DNA of 64,000 nucleotides, taken from positions 1,488,001 to 1,552,000 of the forward strand of contig CBDDGQ010000006.1 in assembly GCA_965227945.1 (NCBI GenBank). The letters run 5' to 3'. The stretch's first letter is position 1, and every line of letters starts with the position of its first letter. This document shows positions 26,756 through 35,155 of the stretch, piece by piece. Both the position numbers and the translations under genes were made by a program. This DNA is from Azorhizobium sp965227945. GTDB lineage: Bacteria > Pseudomonadota > Alphaproteobacteria > Rhizobiales > Xanthobacteraceae. Under the pieces are notes generated by a model. The model saw nothing but the letters and a program-made list of their open reading frames with translations, had not been told where the DNA came from and did not search any database.

Positions 26756-27598
26756 TTGCCTGTGGAAACCACCGCCCCCGCCCTCTTTCCGCTGGATGAC
26801 CCCGCAGGCACGCTGGCGCGGCGCCCGGTCTCCGTGGGACTGTTCGTTACCTGTCTGGTGGACACCATGCGGCCCAGCGTCGGCTTTGCCGCCGCCCATC
26901 TGCTGGAGCAGGCCGGCTGCGACGTGAACGTGCCGCGCCAGACCTGCTGCGGCCAGCCGGCGTTCAATTCCGGCGACCGGGTCACCACCCGCGCCTTGGC
27001 CGAGCAGACCATCGCCGCCTTCGAGACCTTCGATTATGTGGTGGTGCCGTCCGGCTCCTGCGCCGGCATGATCAAGAGCCACTATCCCGAATTGTTCGTG
27101 GGCGAGCCGGACTGGGCCGGGCGGGTGGACCGCTTCTGCGCCAAGGTGTTCGAGCTGATGTCCTTCCTCACTGACGTGCGCGGCATGACGCAGGTCACCG
27201 CCGCCTTCGACGGCACCGTGACCTATCACGACAGCTGCTCGGGCCTGCGCGAACTGGGCATCCAGGCGCAGCCGCGCAAACTGCTGGCCTCGGTGGAGGG
27301 GCTGACCCTCGCCGAAATGCCGGATAGCGATGTCTGCTGCGGCTTCGGCGGCACCTTCTGCGTGAAATACCCCGACATCTCCAACGCCATCGTCGAGAAG
27401 AAGGCCGCCAATATCCTGGCCAGCGGCGCCGACACGCTGCTCGCCGGGGACCTGGGCTGCCTCATGAACATGGCCGGCAAGCTGCAACGGGACGGCCGGG
27501 CGGTGCAGGTGCGCCATGTGGCGGAAGTGCTGGCGGGGGTGGGCGATACGTCGGCCATCGGCCAGCCCGCGCGCACCTCGGAGGGGAGCCGGTCATGA
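26756..27598 (+). CDS. lutA: LutA, L-lactate oxidation subunit
   Basis: 280 residues with two cysteine-rich CCG domains: VNVPRQTCCGQPAFNSGD, SGSCAGMIKSHYP, YHDSCSGLRELGI and SDVCCGFGGTFCVKYPD. Similar to LutA/YkgE and to the C-terminal half of GlcF. With LutB and LutC it oxidises L-lactate to pyruvate independently of LldD. I take TTG at 26756 because GGGGGAGCGAG precedes it by a good distance; GTG at 26711 is an alternative. The conserved core (VSVGLFVTCLVDTMRPSVG) starts ~25 residues in. Stop overlaps lutB as ATGA. Confidence 0.92.
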   Translation: MPVETTAPALFPLDDPAGTLARRPVSVGLFVTCLVDTMRPSVGFAAAHLLEQAGCDVNVPRQTCCGQPAFNSGDRVTTRALAEQTIAAFETFDYVVVPSGSCAGMIKSHYPELFVGEPDWAGRVDRFCAKVFELMSFLTDVRGMTQVTAAFDGTVTYHDSCSGLRELGIQAQPRKLLASVEGLTLAEMPDSDVCCGFGGTFCVKYPDISNAIVEKKAANILASGADTLLAGDLGCLMNMAGKLQRDGRAVQVRHVAEVLAGVGDTSAIGQPARTSEGSRS

Positions 27599-29022
27599 GC
27601 GTCCACATCACCTCGCCGGACTTCAAGGAGAACGCCCGCAAGGCCATGGCCGATGCGCCGCTGCAGGAGGCGCTGGCCAAGGTGGGGCCGGGCTTCATCG
27701 GCAAGCGCGCCGCCGCCGCCGCCAAGCTGCCGGAGTTCGAGGCCCTGCGCGACAGCGCGCGGGACATCAAGAACCACACTCTGGCCCATCTCGATCTCTA
27801 TCTGGAGCGGTTCGAGACCAAGGCGCGGGAAGCCGGCGGGCATGTGCATTTCGCCGTGGACGCGGCGGAGGCGCGCGACATCGTGCTGCGCATCTGCCGC
27901 GACCTCGGCGCCAAGACCGTCACCAAGGGCAAAAGCATGATCTCCGAGGAGATCGCGCTGAACGATTATCTGGAGGCCAACGGCATCGAGCCGGTGGAGA
28001 CGGATCTCGGGGAATATCTCATCCAGATCCGCGGCGAGGGGCCGTCCCACATCATCGCCCCGGCTATCCATCTCAACAAATCGCAAGTGGAGGCGGATTT
28101 CCGCCGGGTCCACACCGATTTGCCTCCGGAGCGCAATCTCTCCGAGCCCACCGCTCTGCTGGCGGAGGCGCGCGGAAAGCTGCGCGAACGGTTCCTGGCC
28201 GCCGACGTGGGCATCACGGGGGCCAATTTCCTGGTGGCGGAGACCGGCACCTCGATCATCGTCACCAATGAGGGCAATGGCGACCTCACCCAGACCTTGC
28301 CCAAGGCGCACATCGTGCTGGCCTCCATCGAGAAGCTGGTGCCGACCCTGGAGGACGTGAGCCAGTTGCTGCGGGTGCTGGCGCGCTCGGCCACCGGCCA
28401 GGAGATGAGCGTCTACACCACCTTCTCCACCGGCCCCCGCCGCCCCGGCGACGTGGACGGGCCGGGCGACTACCATGTGGTGATCCTGGACAATGGCCGC
28501 TCCGGCATGCTGGCCGGGCAATTGCGCGAGATGCTCCGCTGCATCCGCTGCGGCGCCTGCATGAACCATTGCCCGGTCTATCACGCGGTGGGCGGGCATG
28601 CGTATGGCTGGGTCTATCCCGGCCCCATGGGCGCGGTGCTCACCCCGTCGCTGATCGGCATCGACAAGGGCCGCAACCTGCCCAACGCCTCCACCTTCTG
28701 CGGCCGCTGCGAAGAGGTGTGCCCGGTGCGCATCCCGCTGCCCAAGTTGATGCGGCACTGGCGCGAGAAGGAGTTCGAGCGCCACCTGACGCCCGCCACC
28801 CAGCGCTATGGCCTGGGGCTGTGGGCGTTCCTGGCAACGCGCGGCTGGCTCTATCGGCCCGCCACGCGCCTCGCCATGGCGGCGCTGAAGCTGGTCGGGG
28901 GCAGCAAGGGGCGGTTCTCGTCCTTGCCGCTGGCGGGAGGCTGGACCAAGCATCGCGACTTCCCGGTGCCGGAGGGCGACACCTTCCAGGCCCAATGGGC
29001 CGCCCGCAAGGCGGCCAAATGA
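27595..29022 (+). CDS. lutB: LutB, iron-sulfur L-lactate oxidation subunit
   Basis: 475 residues. The N-terminal LUD domain (KSMISEEIALNDYLEANGIEPVETDLGEYLIQ, LPKAHIVLASIEKLVPTLEDV) is followed by two [4Fe-4S] ferredoxin motifs, CIRCGACMNHCPVY and CGRCEEVCPVRIPLPKLM, that pass electrons from lactate. Full length and intact. Four-base overlap with lutA and an 88-bp gap to lutC. Confidence 0.95.
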   Translation: MSVHITSPDFKENARKAMADAPLQEALAKVGPGFIGKRAAAAAKLPEFEALRDSARDIKNHTLAHLDLYLERFETKAREAGGHVHFAVDAAEARDIVLRICRDLGAKTVTKGKSMISEEIALNDYLEANGIEPVETDLGEYLIQIRGEGPSHIIAPAIHLNKSQVEADFRRVHTDLPPERNLSEPTALLAEARGKLRERFLAADVGITGANFLVAETGTSIIVTNEGNGDLTQTLPKAHIVLASIEKLVPTLEDVSQLLRVLARSATGQEMSVYTTFSTGPRRPGDVDGPGDYHVVILDNGRSGMLAGQLREMLRCIRCGACMNHCPVYHAVGGHAYGWVYPGPMGAVLTPSLIGIDKGRNLPNASTFCGRCEEVCPVRIPLPKLMRHWREKEFERHLTPATQRYGLGLWAFLATRGWLYRPATRLAMAALKLVGGSKGRFSSLPLAGGWTKHRDFPVPEGDTFQAQWAARKAAK

Positions 29023-29110
29023 GCGCGGCCGAGGGAGTGCGGCCAGTGCGTGCGCCCTCAGGGCGGCGGAGAACGGGTCGAGCACCCATTGTTTCCAGTG
29101 CTGGAGTTGA

Positions 29111-29797
29111 GTGCCCGTGACTTCCTCCCGTGATGTCGTCTTTGGTTCCATCCGCCGGGCCCTCGGAGCCACCGGCACGGAAGCCCCCCGCGTGCAGGAA
29201 GTGGCGGACCGCATCGCCGGCCATCCCCGCGGGGTCATCCCGGCGCGCGCTCAACTCCCCCCGGCCGCGCAGCTCGATCTGTTCAAGGCCATGGTGGAGC
29301 AGGCCGCCGCCACCCTCGACCATCTCACCGACGCGGACGCAGTGCCCGACGCGGTGGCCGCCTATCTGCGCGACCGCAATCTGCCCATGACCATTTTGCG
29401 CGGTGCTGATGCCCGCCTTGCCAATCTGCCCTGGCACACCCAGCCGACGCTGGACGTGTGGATCGGCGCCTCGGACGGGCGGCAATTGGCCGGCCTGTCC
29501 CATGCGTTTGCCGGCATCGCGGAGTCCGGCACGGTGGTGATGCTGTCCGGGCCGGACAATCCCTCCACCCTCAACCTGCTGCCCGACCACCATCTGGTGG
29601 TGGTGAATGCCGCCGATGTCACCGGCACCTATGAGGAGGTGTGGACGGCGATCCGGGCCCTCTATGGTCCCGGCGTCTTGCCGCGCACGGTGAACTGGAT
29701 CACCGGCCCGTCGCGCTCCGCCGACATCGAACAGACCTTGCTGCTGGGCGCCCACGGGCCGCGCAGCCTGCACATCCTGCTGGTGGGCTCCGCATGA
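29111..29797 (+). CDS. lutC: LutC, L-lactate oxidation subunit
   Basis: 228-residue LUD-domain protein: LRDRNLPMTILRGADARL, ESGTVVMLSGPDNPSTLNLLPDHHLVVVNAADV and a C-terminal segment TGPSRSADIEQTLLLGAHGPRSLHILLVG, as in LutC/YkgG. Start is GTG; 29111 and 29117 are both in frame with a GGAG at 29103-29106, and the second has better spacing. Last canonical member of the operon; its stop overlaps the next gene. Confidence 0.92.
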   Translation: MPVTSSRDVVFGSIRRALGATGTEAPRVQEVADRIAGHPRGVIPARAQLPPAAQLDLFKAMVEQAAATLDHLTDADAVPDAVAAYLRDRNLPMTILRGADARLANLPWHTQPTLDVWIGASDGRQLAGLSHAFAGIAESGTVVMLSGPDNPSTLNLLPDHHLVVVNAADVTGTYEEVWTAIRALYGPGVLPRTVNWITGPSRSADIEQTLLLGAHGPRSLHILLVGSA

Positions 29798-30444
29798 GCG
29801 GCGCGGTGGGGCCGCTGCGCAACCGGGTCGATCCGTTCGGCGACATCGCCGCCCACCCGGCGCGCGGCCTGCTGATGGGCAATCGCGGCGGGCGCATCCA
29901 TGATCCGCACACCCGCACCCTCACCGGCCGGGCTTGGGTGTCGCGGCAGTGGATCTGCTGCGCGCTGACCTTCCGCGATCGCCGCCGGGCGGTGATGGGC
30001 GAGGGCTATACCGAACTGTTCTTCCTCGACGAAGTGGTGGCGCTGGCCGCCGGTCACCGCCCCTGCTTCCAGTGCCGGCGCGCCGCGGCGGAGGCGTTTT
30101 CCGCCGCCTGGGCCAAGGCCGAGGGCACGCTGCCCCCCGGCGCCGGGGAGATGGATCGCCGCCTGCACGGCGAGCGCCTCCAGGGCACCCGCCGCCGCCG
30201 CCATCCCCGGCCGCTGCGGGACCTGCCGGACGGCGCCGTGTTCGCCGCCGAGGAGGGGCCGGTGGCGGTGAAGGACGGCCGCTTGCTGCGCTGGAGCTTC
30301 GCCGGCTGGCATGACCTGGCGCGGGGCCCGGCGCCGGGCGACACCGTGCCCGTGCTCACGCCGCCCGTGGTGCTGAACGCCTTGGCGGCCGGCTATGCGC
30401 CCCTGTGGCACCCCAGTGCCACGCTCCCATCCACCGGTGAGTGA
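29794..30444 (+). CDS. Conserved protein of unknown function with a CxxC motif, coupled to lutC
   Basis: 216 residues overlapping lutC by 4 nt (ATGA), hence translationally coupled to it. Landmarks are HPARGLLMGNRGGRIHDPHTR near the start, SRQWICCALTFRDRR, and YTELFFLDEVVALAAGHRPCFQCRRAAAEAF, whose Cys91/Cys94 and nearby His could bind metal. I have seen similar GHRPC-x-x-CRR proteins as unnamed conserved genes but know no function. No signal peptide or membrane helix. Its place in the lut operon suggests expression with lactate oxidation, though this may be chance placement. Confidence 0.75.
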   Translation: MSGAVGPLRNRVDPFGDIAAHPARGLLMGNRGGRIHDPHTRTLTGRAWVSRQWICCALTFRDRRRAVMGEGYTELFFLDEVVALAAGHRPCFQCRRAAAEAFSAAWAKAEGTLPPGAGEMDRRLHGERLQGTRRRRHPRPLRDLPDGAVFAAEEGPVAVKDGRLLRWSFAGWHDLARGPAPGDTVPVLTPPVVLNALAAGYAPLWHPSATLPSTGE

Positions 30445-30572
30445 TGCCCTGGCGCAACGCTGCCGTGGAAAAGTGCGAGGCGCAGGGGGGCACGGTGCGA
30501 CCGATCCCCGTCCCGGGCGTTGCTCCCTGCAGAAAATGTCGTCAGAAACGATGCATCATCGACAGTGAGCAC

Positions 30573-31337
30573 ATGATGTCCCGCGCCCGCCTGTTCTCGC
30601 GTTTTGTCCCTGTCCTTCTCGCCGCTGTGCTGCTGGCCCTTCCGGGCGCGGTGCAGGCTCAGACCGGCCCGCGGGTCTATCTGATGCGCGGATTGGCGAA
30701 TGTCTTCTCCACTGGCCTCGATGTCCTGTCGGACAAACTCAAGGCCAAGGGCATCGCCGCCAATGTCTACGAATATGGCCAGTGGCCGCAGCTGGCAGAC
30801 GATGCGGTGGCTTGGTCCCGCGCCCATGGCAAGGCCCCGGTGGTGATCATCGGCCATTCCCTCGGCGCCGACGCCGCGGTGGAGATGGCCCAGCGCATGA
30901 CCGCCATGGGCATCGCCCCGCGCCTCGTGGTCACCTTCGATCCGGTGGGCGTGACCCAGGTGGGGCGAACGGGCGGGCGGTTCGTGAATTACTACCAGTC
31001 CAACAACGGCTTCGGAAAGCGCCTGACCGCCGGCCCCGGCTTCTCCGGCGTGCTGGTGAATCGCAACGAGGATGCGGCCGCCGCCCAGGGCCTGGATCAT
31101 TTCAACATCGAGAAAGCGGACGCTTTGCATGCGGACGTGATCGCCATGGTGCAGGCGCTGGGCCGCGCCCGGCCGCGGCCGAAGCCGGCCCCGGCGGTGA
31201 CCGACCCCGCCGCCCCGTCTGCGGGCACCGGCGCGCCGGTGGCCACCAATACGCCTGCGGCCAATACGCCTGCGGCCAAGCCCGCCGCCGAAACGGTGAG
31301 CGCCACCGCGCTGCCGCGCCCCGCCGGCGCCAACTGA
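30573..31337 (+). CDS. Secreted alpha/beta-hydrolase-fold protein
   Basis: 254 residues. A signal peptide (MMSRARLFSRFVPVLLAAVLLALPGAVQAQ) precedes a small lipase-like hydrolase domain: RVYLMRGLANVFSTGLDVLSDKL, nucleophile elbow VVIIGHSLGADAAVEMA (Ser), VVTFDPVGVTQV (Asp region) and LDHFNIEKADALHADVI (His). The tail is Pro/Ala-rich with a duplicated unit (ATNTPAANTPAA). The start is set at the signal peptide. A strong terminator-like hairpin follows the stop. Confidence 0.8.
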   Translation: MMSRARLFSRFVPVLLAAVLLALPGAVQAQTGPRVYLMRGLANVFSTGLDVLSDKLKAKGIAANVYEYGQWPQLADDAVAWSRAHGKAPVVIIGHSLGADAAVEMAQRMTAMGIAPRLVVTFDPVGVTQVGRTGGRFVNYYQSNNGFGKRLTAGPGFSGVLVNRNEDAAAAQGLDHFNIEKADALHADVIAMVQALGRARPRPKPAPAVTDPAAPSAGTGAPVATNTPAANTPAAKPAAETVSATALPRPAGAN

Positions 31338-31373
31338 TCCCGCGCGGCGGGCAATGCCGCTGCAACCGGACAC

Positions 31374-31415
31374 CGACAACCGCCCCGCCTGTCCCAGGCG
31401 GGGCGGTTGTCGTTT
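31374..31415. terminator. Terminator between the hydrolase gene and azlD
   Basis: Perfect 17-bp stem (CGACAACCGCCCCGCCT / AGGCGGGGCGGTTGTCG) with a 5-nt loop GTCCC, followed by TTT on the plus strand. It lies between convergent genes and can serve both. Confidence 0.75.
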
Positions 31416-31438
31416 GGCCTCCATGGGATGAGGCCCGC

Positions 31439-31750
31439 TTAGGGAAGGAACGCCCGCACGCCTGCGGCCACCGCCACCGCCGCGAGCACGGCGAGGAAGT
31501 CGCTGCGGGTCAGCTTGGTCACCACGAAGGCCGCGATGAGCCCGGCGGCCATGGCGCGATCGCCATGCACGGCGGTGGGGGCCACGATGGCCACCAGCAC
31601 CGCGCCGGGCAAGGCATCGAGGATCTTGCGCACCCGCGGGGTCAGCGGCACCAGGCGCATCAGGAAGAAGCCGGTGGTGCGGTTGAACAAAGTGGCGGCG
31701 GCCATGACGCCGATGGCGAGGAGGGTCTGCGGATCCACGAGGCTAGTCAT
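31439..31750 (-). CDS. azlD: AzlD-family branched-chain amino acid exporter small subunit
   Basis: 103 residues, four membrane helices: LLAIGVMAAATLFNRTTGFFLM, then ILDALPGAVLVAIVAPTAV and a hydrophobic C-terminal half. AzlD works with AzlC to export branched-chain amino acids or analogues. Its start overlaps the azlC stop by 8 nt, the usual azlCD arrangement. Confidence 0.9.
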   Translation of the reverse strand: MTSLVDPQTLLAIGVMAAATLFNRTTGFFLMRLVPLTPRVRKILDALPGAVLVAIVAPTAVHGDRAMAAGLIAAFVVTKLTRSDFLAVLAAVAVAAGVRAFLP

Positions 31751-32453
31751 CGGCGAGCCCGCCGGCCACGGCGCCCGCCACCGCGCCGATGACGATGAAC
31801 CACCAGCCGGGCACCAGATAGGACGCGCTGACCGACACCGCCGCCGCGACCCCCCAGCCCACCGCTTCGCGCCGGCCCTTCCAGTTGGGCACCAGCATGG
31901 CGATGAAGAAAGCCGGCACCACCAGATCGATGGCGAAGCGCTTGGGATCGGGCAGGCCGCCGCCGATCACCTGGCCGGCGGCGCTGGCCAGCACCCACAC
32001 CGCCCAGGTGATGAGGCCGGAGCCGATGAAGAAGCCGGCATCGGTACCGCCCTTGGCGCGATAGCGCATGGAGGCGGCCCAATTGTTGTCGGCCAGGAAG
32101 AACAGCGAGGGGTACGCCTGCCAGGCGGGCAAGTGCCCCAGCCACGGCCGCATGGAGGCGGCCATCAGGAAATGCCGCATGTTCACGGTGAAGGTGAGCA
32201 GCGCCAATGCCAGCAGGCTGCCGGGGGTCCATACCGGCTGCCAGCCCTCCAGCGCCACCATCTGCGCCAGGCCTGCGAACACCAGCGCGCTGGAGAGTGT
32301 CACCTCCAGCCAGGAGAAGCCCTTCTGCGCCGCGGCGGCGCCAAAGGCCATGGCGAAGACGCCGAGGCCCGGCATCAGCGGGATCATCACCCGCATGCCA
32401 TGGACGAGCCCGGCACGGGTGATCTGGACGGGCGATGGGGCGGGGTCTGTCAT
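31743..32453 (-). CDS. azlC: AzlC-family branched-chain amino acid exporter large subunit
   Basis: 236 residues with about seven membrane helices. Family landmarks are GLVHGMRVMIPLMPGLGVFAMAFGAAA, SALVFAGLAQMVALEG, TFTVNMRHFLMAASM and FFLADNNWAAS. The ATG at MTDPAPSPVQITRAG is chosen because the upstream in-frame 45 codons are not family sequence. The LysR gene upstream on the same strand could regulate it. Confidence 0.9.
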   Translation of the reverse strand: MTDPAPSPVQITRAGLVHGMRVMIPLMPGLGVFAMAFGAAAAQKGFSWLEVTLSSALVFAGLAQMVALEGWQPVWTPGSLLALALLTFTVNMRHFLMAASMRPWLGHLPAWQAYPSLFFLADNNWAASMRYRAKGGTDAGFFIGSGLITWAVWVLASAAGQVIGGGLPDPKRFAIDLVVPAFFIAMLVPNWKGRREAVGWGVAAAVSVSASYLVPGWWFIVIGAVAGAVAGGLADD

Positions 32454-32544
32454 GGGGACCGGGGCGGGGGAGGGTCGCCCGCTTATGCCGGACCGGGTCG
32501 CGCCCGCCAACCCGTTTCCGCCGCCGCGACCCGCAAAGTCGGCG

Positions 32545-33480
32545 TCAGCCGGTAGCCTGCGGCTCGAACAGATGCTCCAGCCCGGCATCCCACGGCGGCA
32601 CCGAGCCGTAGAGCGCGGCGAGGTGATCGATGAACACCCGCACCTTCTGCGGCAGGAACTGCCGGCTCGGATAGACCGCGAACACGCCCACCCGGTGCGA
32701 GGCCCGATAGGCCGGCAGCACCACCTGCAATGCGCCGCTGCTCAGTTCCGGCCCCACGTCCCAGGTGGAGCGCAAGGCGATGCCGACCCCGGCGAGGACC
32801 GCCTCGCGCACCACCTCGTTGGAATTGGTGCGCAAGGGCGAGTGCACGCGCTGGGTCACCGGCCCGTCGGGGCCTTGCAGGCGCCAGGGGTCCTGGCCGT
32901 GGGTGGCCAGCAGCACATGGTCGGCGAGATCGGTGAAGGCGCGGGGAATGCCCGCATGCGCCAGATAGGCCGGGGTGGCGCACAGCACCCGGTGCACCGG
33001 CGCGAGGCGCCGGGCCACCAGGCTGGAATCGGTGAGGTCGGCGATGCGTACCGCAATGTCGAAGCCGTCGCCGACGATATCCACGAAGGCGTCGGAGAGT
33101 TCCAGATCCACCGTCAGCTCGGGATTGGCATTGAGCAGCGGCCCGAGATGGGGGGCGATATGCAGCCGCCCGAACGAGGTGGGGGCGGACACCCGCAGCA
33201 GGCCGCGCGCCTCCGACGAGCGGCGGGCCAATTGGCTCTCCGCCTCTTCCACCGAGGCGAGGATGGCCACCACCCGGTCGTAAAAGCCCTGTCCGGCCTC
33301 GGTCAGCGTTACCTTGCGGGTGGTGCGCTGGAACAGCCGCGTGCCCAGGCGCTCCTCCAGCCGCTGCACCCGCTTGGACACCACCGGCGGGGAGAGGCCC
33401 AGTTCGCGCCCGGCGGCGGAGAGGCCGCCGGTGGTGACGATGCGGGCGAAGATTTCCAGATCGCCCAGATTGCCGATCAT
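32545..33480 (-). CDS. LysR-family transcriptional regulator
   Basis: 311 residues. The N-terminal HTH reads LEIFARIVTTGGLSAAGRELGLSPPVVSKRVQRLEERLGTRLFQRTTRKVTLTEAG, followed by the two-lobed effector domain (GRLHIAPHLGPLLNANPELTVDLELSD...). The ATG at 33480 has GAGGTG 7 nt before it; the ATG at 33543 lacks a ribosome-binding site. It diverges from glcD and lies upstream of azlC on its own strand, so either could be its target. Effector unknown. Confidence 0.9.
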   Translation of the reverse strand: MIGNLGDLEIFARIVTTGGLSAAGRELGLSPPVVSKRVQRLEERLGTRLFQRTTRKVTLTEAGQGFYDRVVAILASVEEAESQLARRSSEARGLLRVSAPTSFGRLHIAPHLGPLLNANPELTVDLELSDAFVDIVGDGFDIAVRIADLTDSSLVARRLAPVHRVLCATPAYLAHAGIPRAFTDLADHVLLATHGQDPWRLQGPDGPVTQRVHSPLRTNSNEVVREAVLAGVGIALRSTWDVGPELSSGALQVVLPAYRASHRVGVFAVYPSRQFLPQKVRVFIDHLAALYGSVPPWDAGLEHLFEPQATG

Positions 33481-33644
33481 CGGCCGCACCTCGGGCGAGG
33501 AGCGGCGGGAGGGGGCGGTTGGATCGCGTCGGATTATTTCCATGGCGCGTTTGATTTTAGCCGCTGCGGCAACAATCAGCGACAGCTTTTCGCATCGAAA
33601 CGATTATAGTCTGGCCAACGAAAAATCATCTAGGGACGACCGCC

Positions 33645-35138
33645 ATGACGGGCCTCAGGCTGCCGGATGCGGATGCGGGCGTGCTGGCCCGCCGGGACGA
33701 GATCATCGCCGCGCTGCGCGCCATCGTGCCCGGCGAAGGGGTGATCGCCCAGGAGCACGAGATGCGTCCCTACGAATCGGACGCGCTCACCGCCTACAAG
33801 CAATTGCCCCTGGTGGTGGTGCTGCCTTCCGACACCGCCCAGGTGGCCAAGGTGCTGCGCTATTGCTACGACAATGGCATCCGGGTGGTGCCGCGCGGCG
33901 CCGGCACGTCGCTGTCCGGGGGCGCCTTGCCGCTGTCCGACGCCGTGCTGCTGGGCATGGGCAAGTTCAACCGCGTGCTCGACATCGATCTGCCCAACCG
34001 CTGCGCCGTGGTGCAGCCGGGGGTCACCAATCTCGGCATCACCAAGGCGGTGGAGCATGAGAATTTCTATTATGCCCCCGACCCCTCCTCGCAGATCGCC
34101 TGCACCATCGGCGGCAATGTGGGGGAGAATTCCGGCGGCGTGCACTGCCTGAAATACGGCCTCACCACCAACAATGTGCTGGGGGTGGAACTGGTGCTGA
34201 TCTCGGGGGAGATCCTGCGCATCGGCGGCAAGCATCTGGACCCCGGCGCGCTGGATCTGCTCAGCGTCATCGTCGGCTCGGAAGGGCTGTTGGGGGTGGT
34301 GACCGAAGTCACCGTGCGGCTGCTGAAGAAGCCGGACACGGCGCGGGCCGTGCTGGTGGGCTTTCCCACCTCCGAGGATGCGGGAGAATGCGTGGCGCGC
34401 ACCATCGCCGCCGGCATCATCCCCGCCGCCATCGAGATGATGGACCGCGACGCCATCGCCGCCGCCGAGGCGTTCGTGAACGTGGGCTATCCGCTGGATG
34501 TGGAAGCCCTGCTGATCATCGAGCTGGACGGCCCCGAGGCGGAATGCGCCCATCTGCTGGAGGAAGTCACCGCCATCGCCAGCGCCTGCAACGCCGCCAC
34601 CTTGCGGGTGTCCACCAGCGAGGAGGAGCGGCTCGGCTTCTGGGCCGGGCGCAAGGCCGCCTTCCCGGCGGTGGGCCGCATCTCGCCGGACTATCTGTGC
34701 ATGGACGGCACCATCCCGCGCAAGCAATTGCCCAAGGTGCTGGCCCGCATGCGCGAACTCTCCGAACACTATGGCCTGAAGTGCGCCAACGTCTTCCATG
34801 CGGGCGACGGCAATCTGCACCCGCTCATTTTGTATGACGCCAACAAGGGCGAGATGCACGCGGCCGAATCGTTCGGCGCCGACATCCTGCGCCTGTGCGT
34901 GGAAGTGGGCGGCGTGCTCACCGGCGAGCATGGAGTGGGGGTGGAAAAGCGCGACCTCATGCCGGTGATGTTCAACGAGGTGGACCTGGCCCATCAGCAG
35001 CGGCTGAAATGCGCCTTTGACGACCAGGGCCTGCTCAATCCCGGCAAGGTGTTCCCGACCCTGCACCGCTGCGCCGAAATGGGCCGCATGCATGTGAGCG
35101 GCGGCCAAGTGCCGTTCCCTGATCTTCCCCGCTTCTGA
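33645..35138 (+). CDS. glcD: GlcD, glycolate oxidase FAD subunit
   Basis: 497 residues. The FAD-binding PCMH half contains PLVVVLPSDTAQVAKVLRYC, VVPRGAGTSLSGGALPL and CTIGGNVGENSGGVHCLKYG; the FAD-oxidase C-terminal half contains FHAGDGNLHPLILYD and LTGEHGVGVEKRDLM. Oxidises glycolate to glyoxylate at the inner face of the membrane together with GlcE and GlcF. GlcE follows after 17 bp. The divergent LysR gene is a candidate regulator. Confidence 0.95.
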   Translation: MTGLRLPDADAGVLARRDEIIAALRAIVPGEGVIAQEHEMRPYESDALTAYKQLPLVVVLPSDTAQVAKVLRYCYDNGIRVVPRGAGTSLSGGALPLSDAVLLGMGKFNRVLDIDLPNRCAVVQPGVTNLGITKAVEHENFYYAPDPSSQIACTIGGNVGENSGGVHCLKYGLTTNNVLGVELVLISGEILRIGGKHLDPGALDLLSVIVGSEGLLGVVTEVTVRLLKKPDTARAVLVGFPTSEDAGECVARTIAAGIIPAAIEMMDRDAIAAAEAFVNVGYPLDVEALLIIELDGPEAECAHLLEEVTAIASACNAATLRVSTSEEERLGFWAGRKAAFPAVGRISPDYLCMDGTIPRKQLPKVLARMRELSEHYGLKCANVFHAGDGNLHPLILYDANKGEMHAAESFGADILRLCVEVGGVLTGEHGVGVEKRDLMPVMFNEVDLAHQQRLKCAFDDQGLLNPGKVFPTLHRCAEMGRMHVSGGQVPFPDLPRF

Positions 35139-35155
35139 GCGCCGGGTTCCACTCC

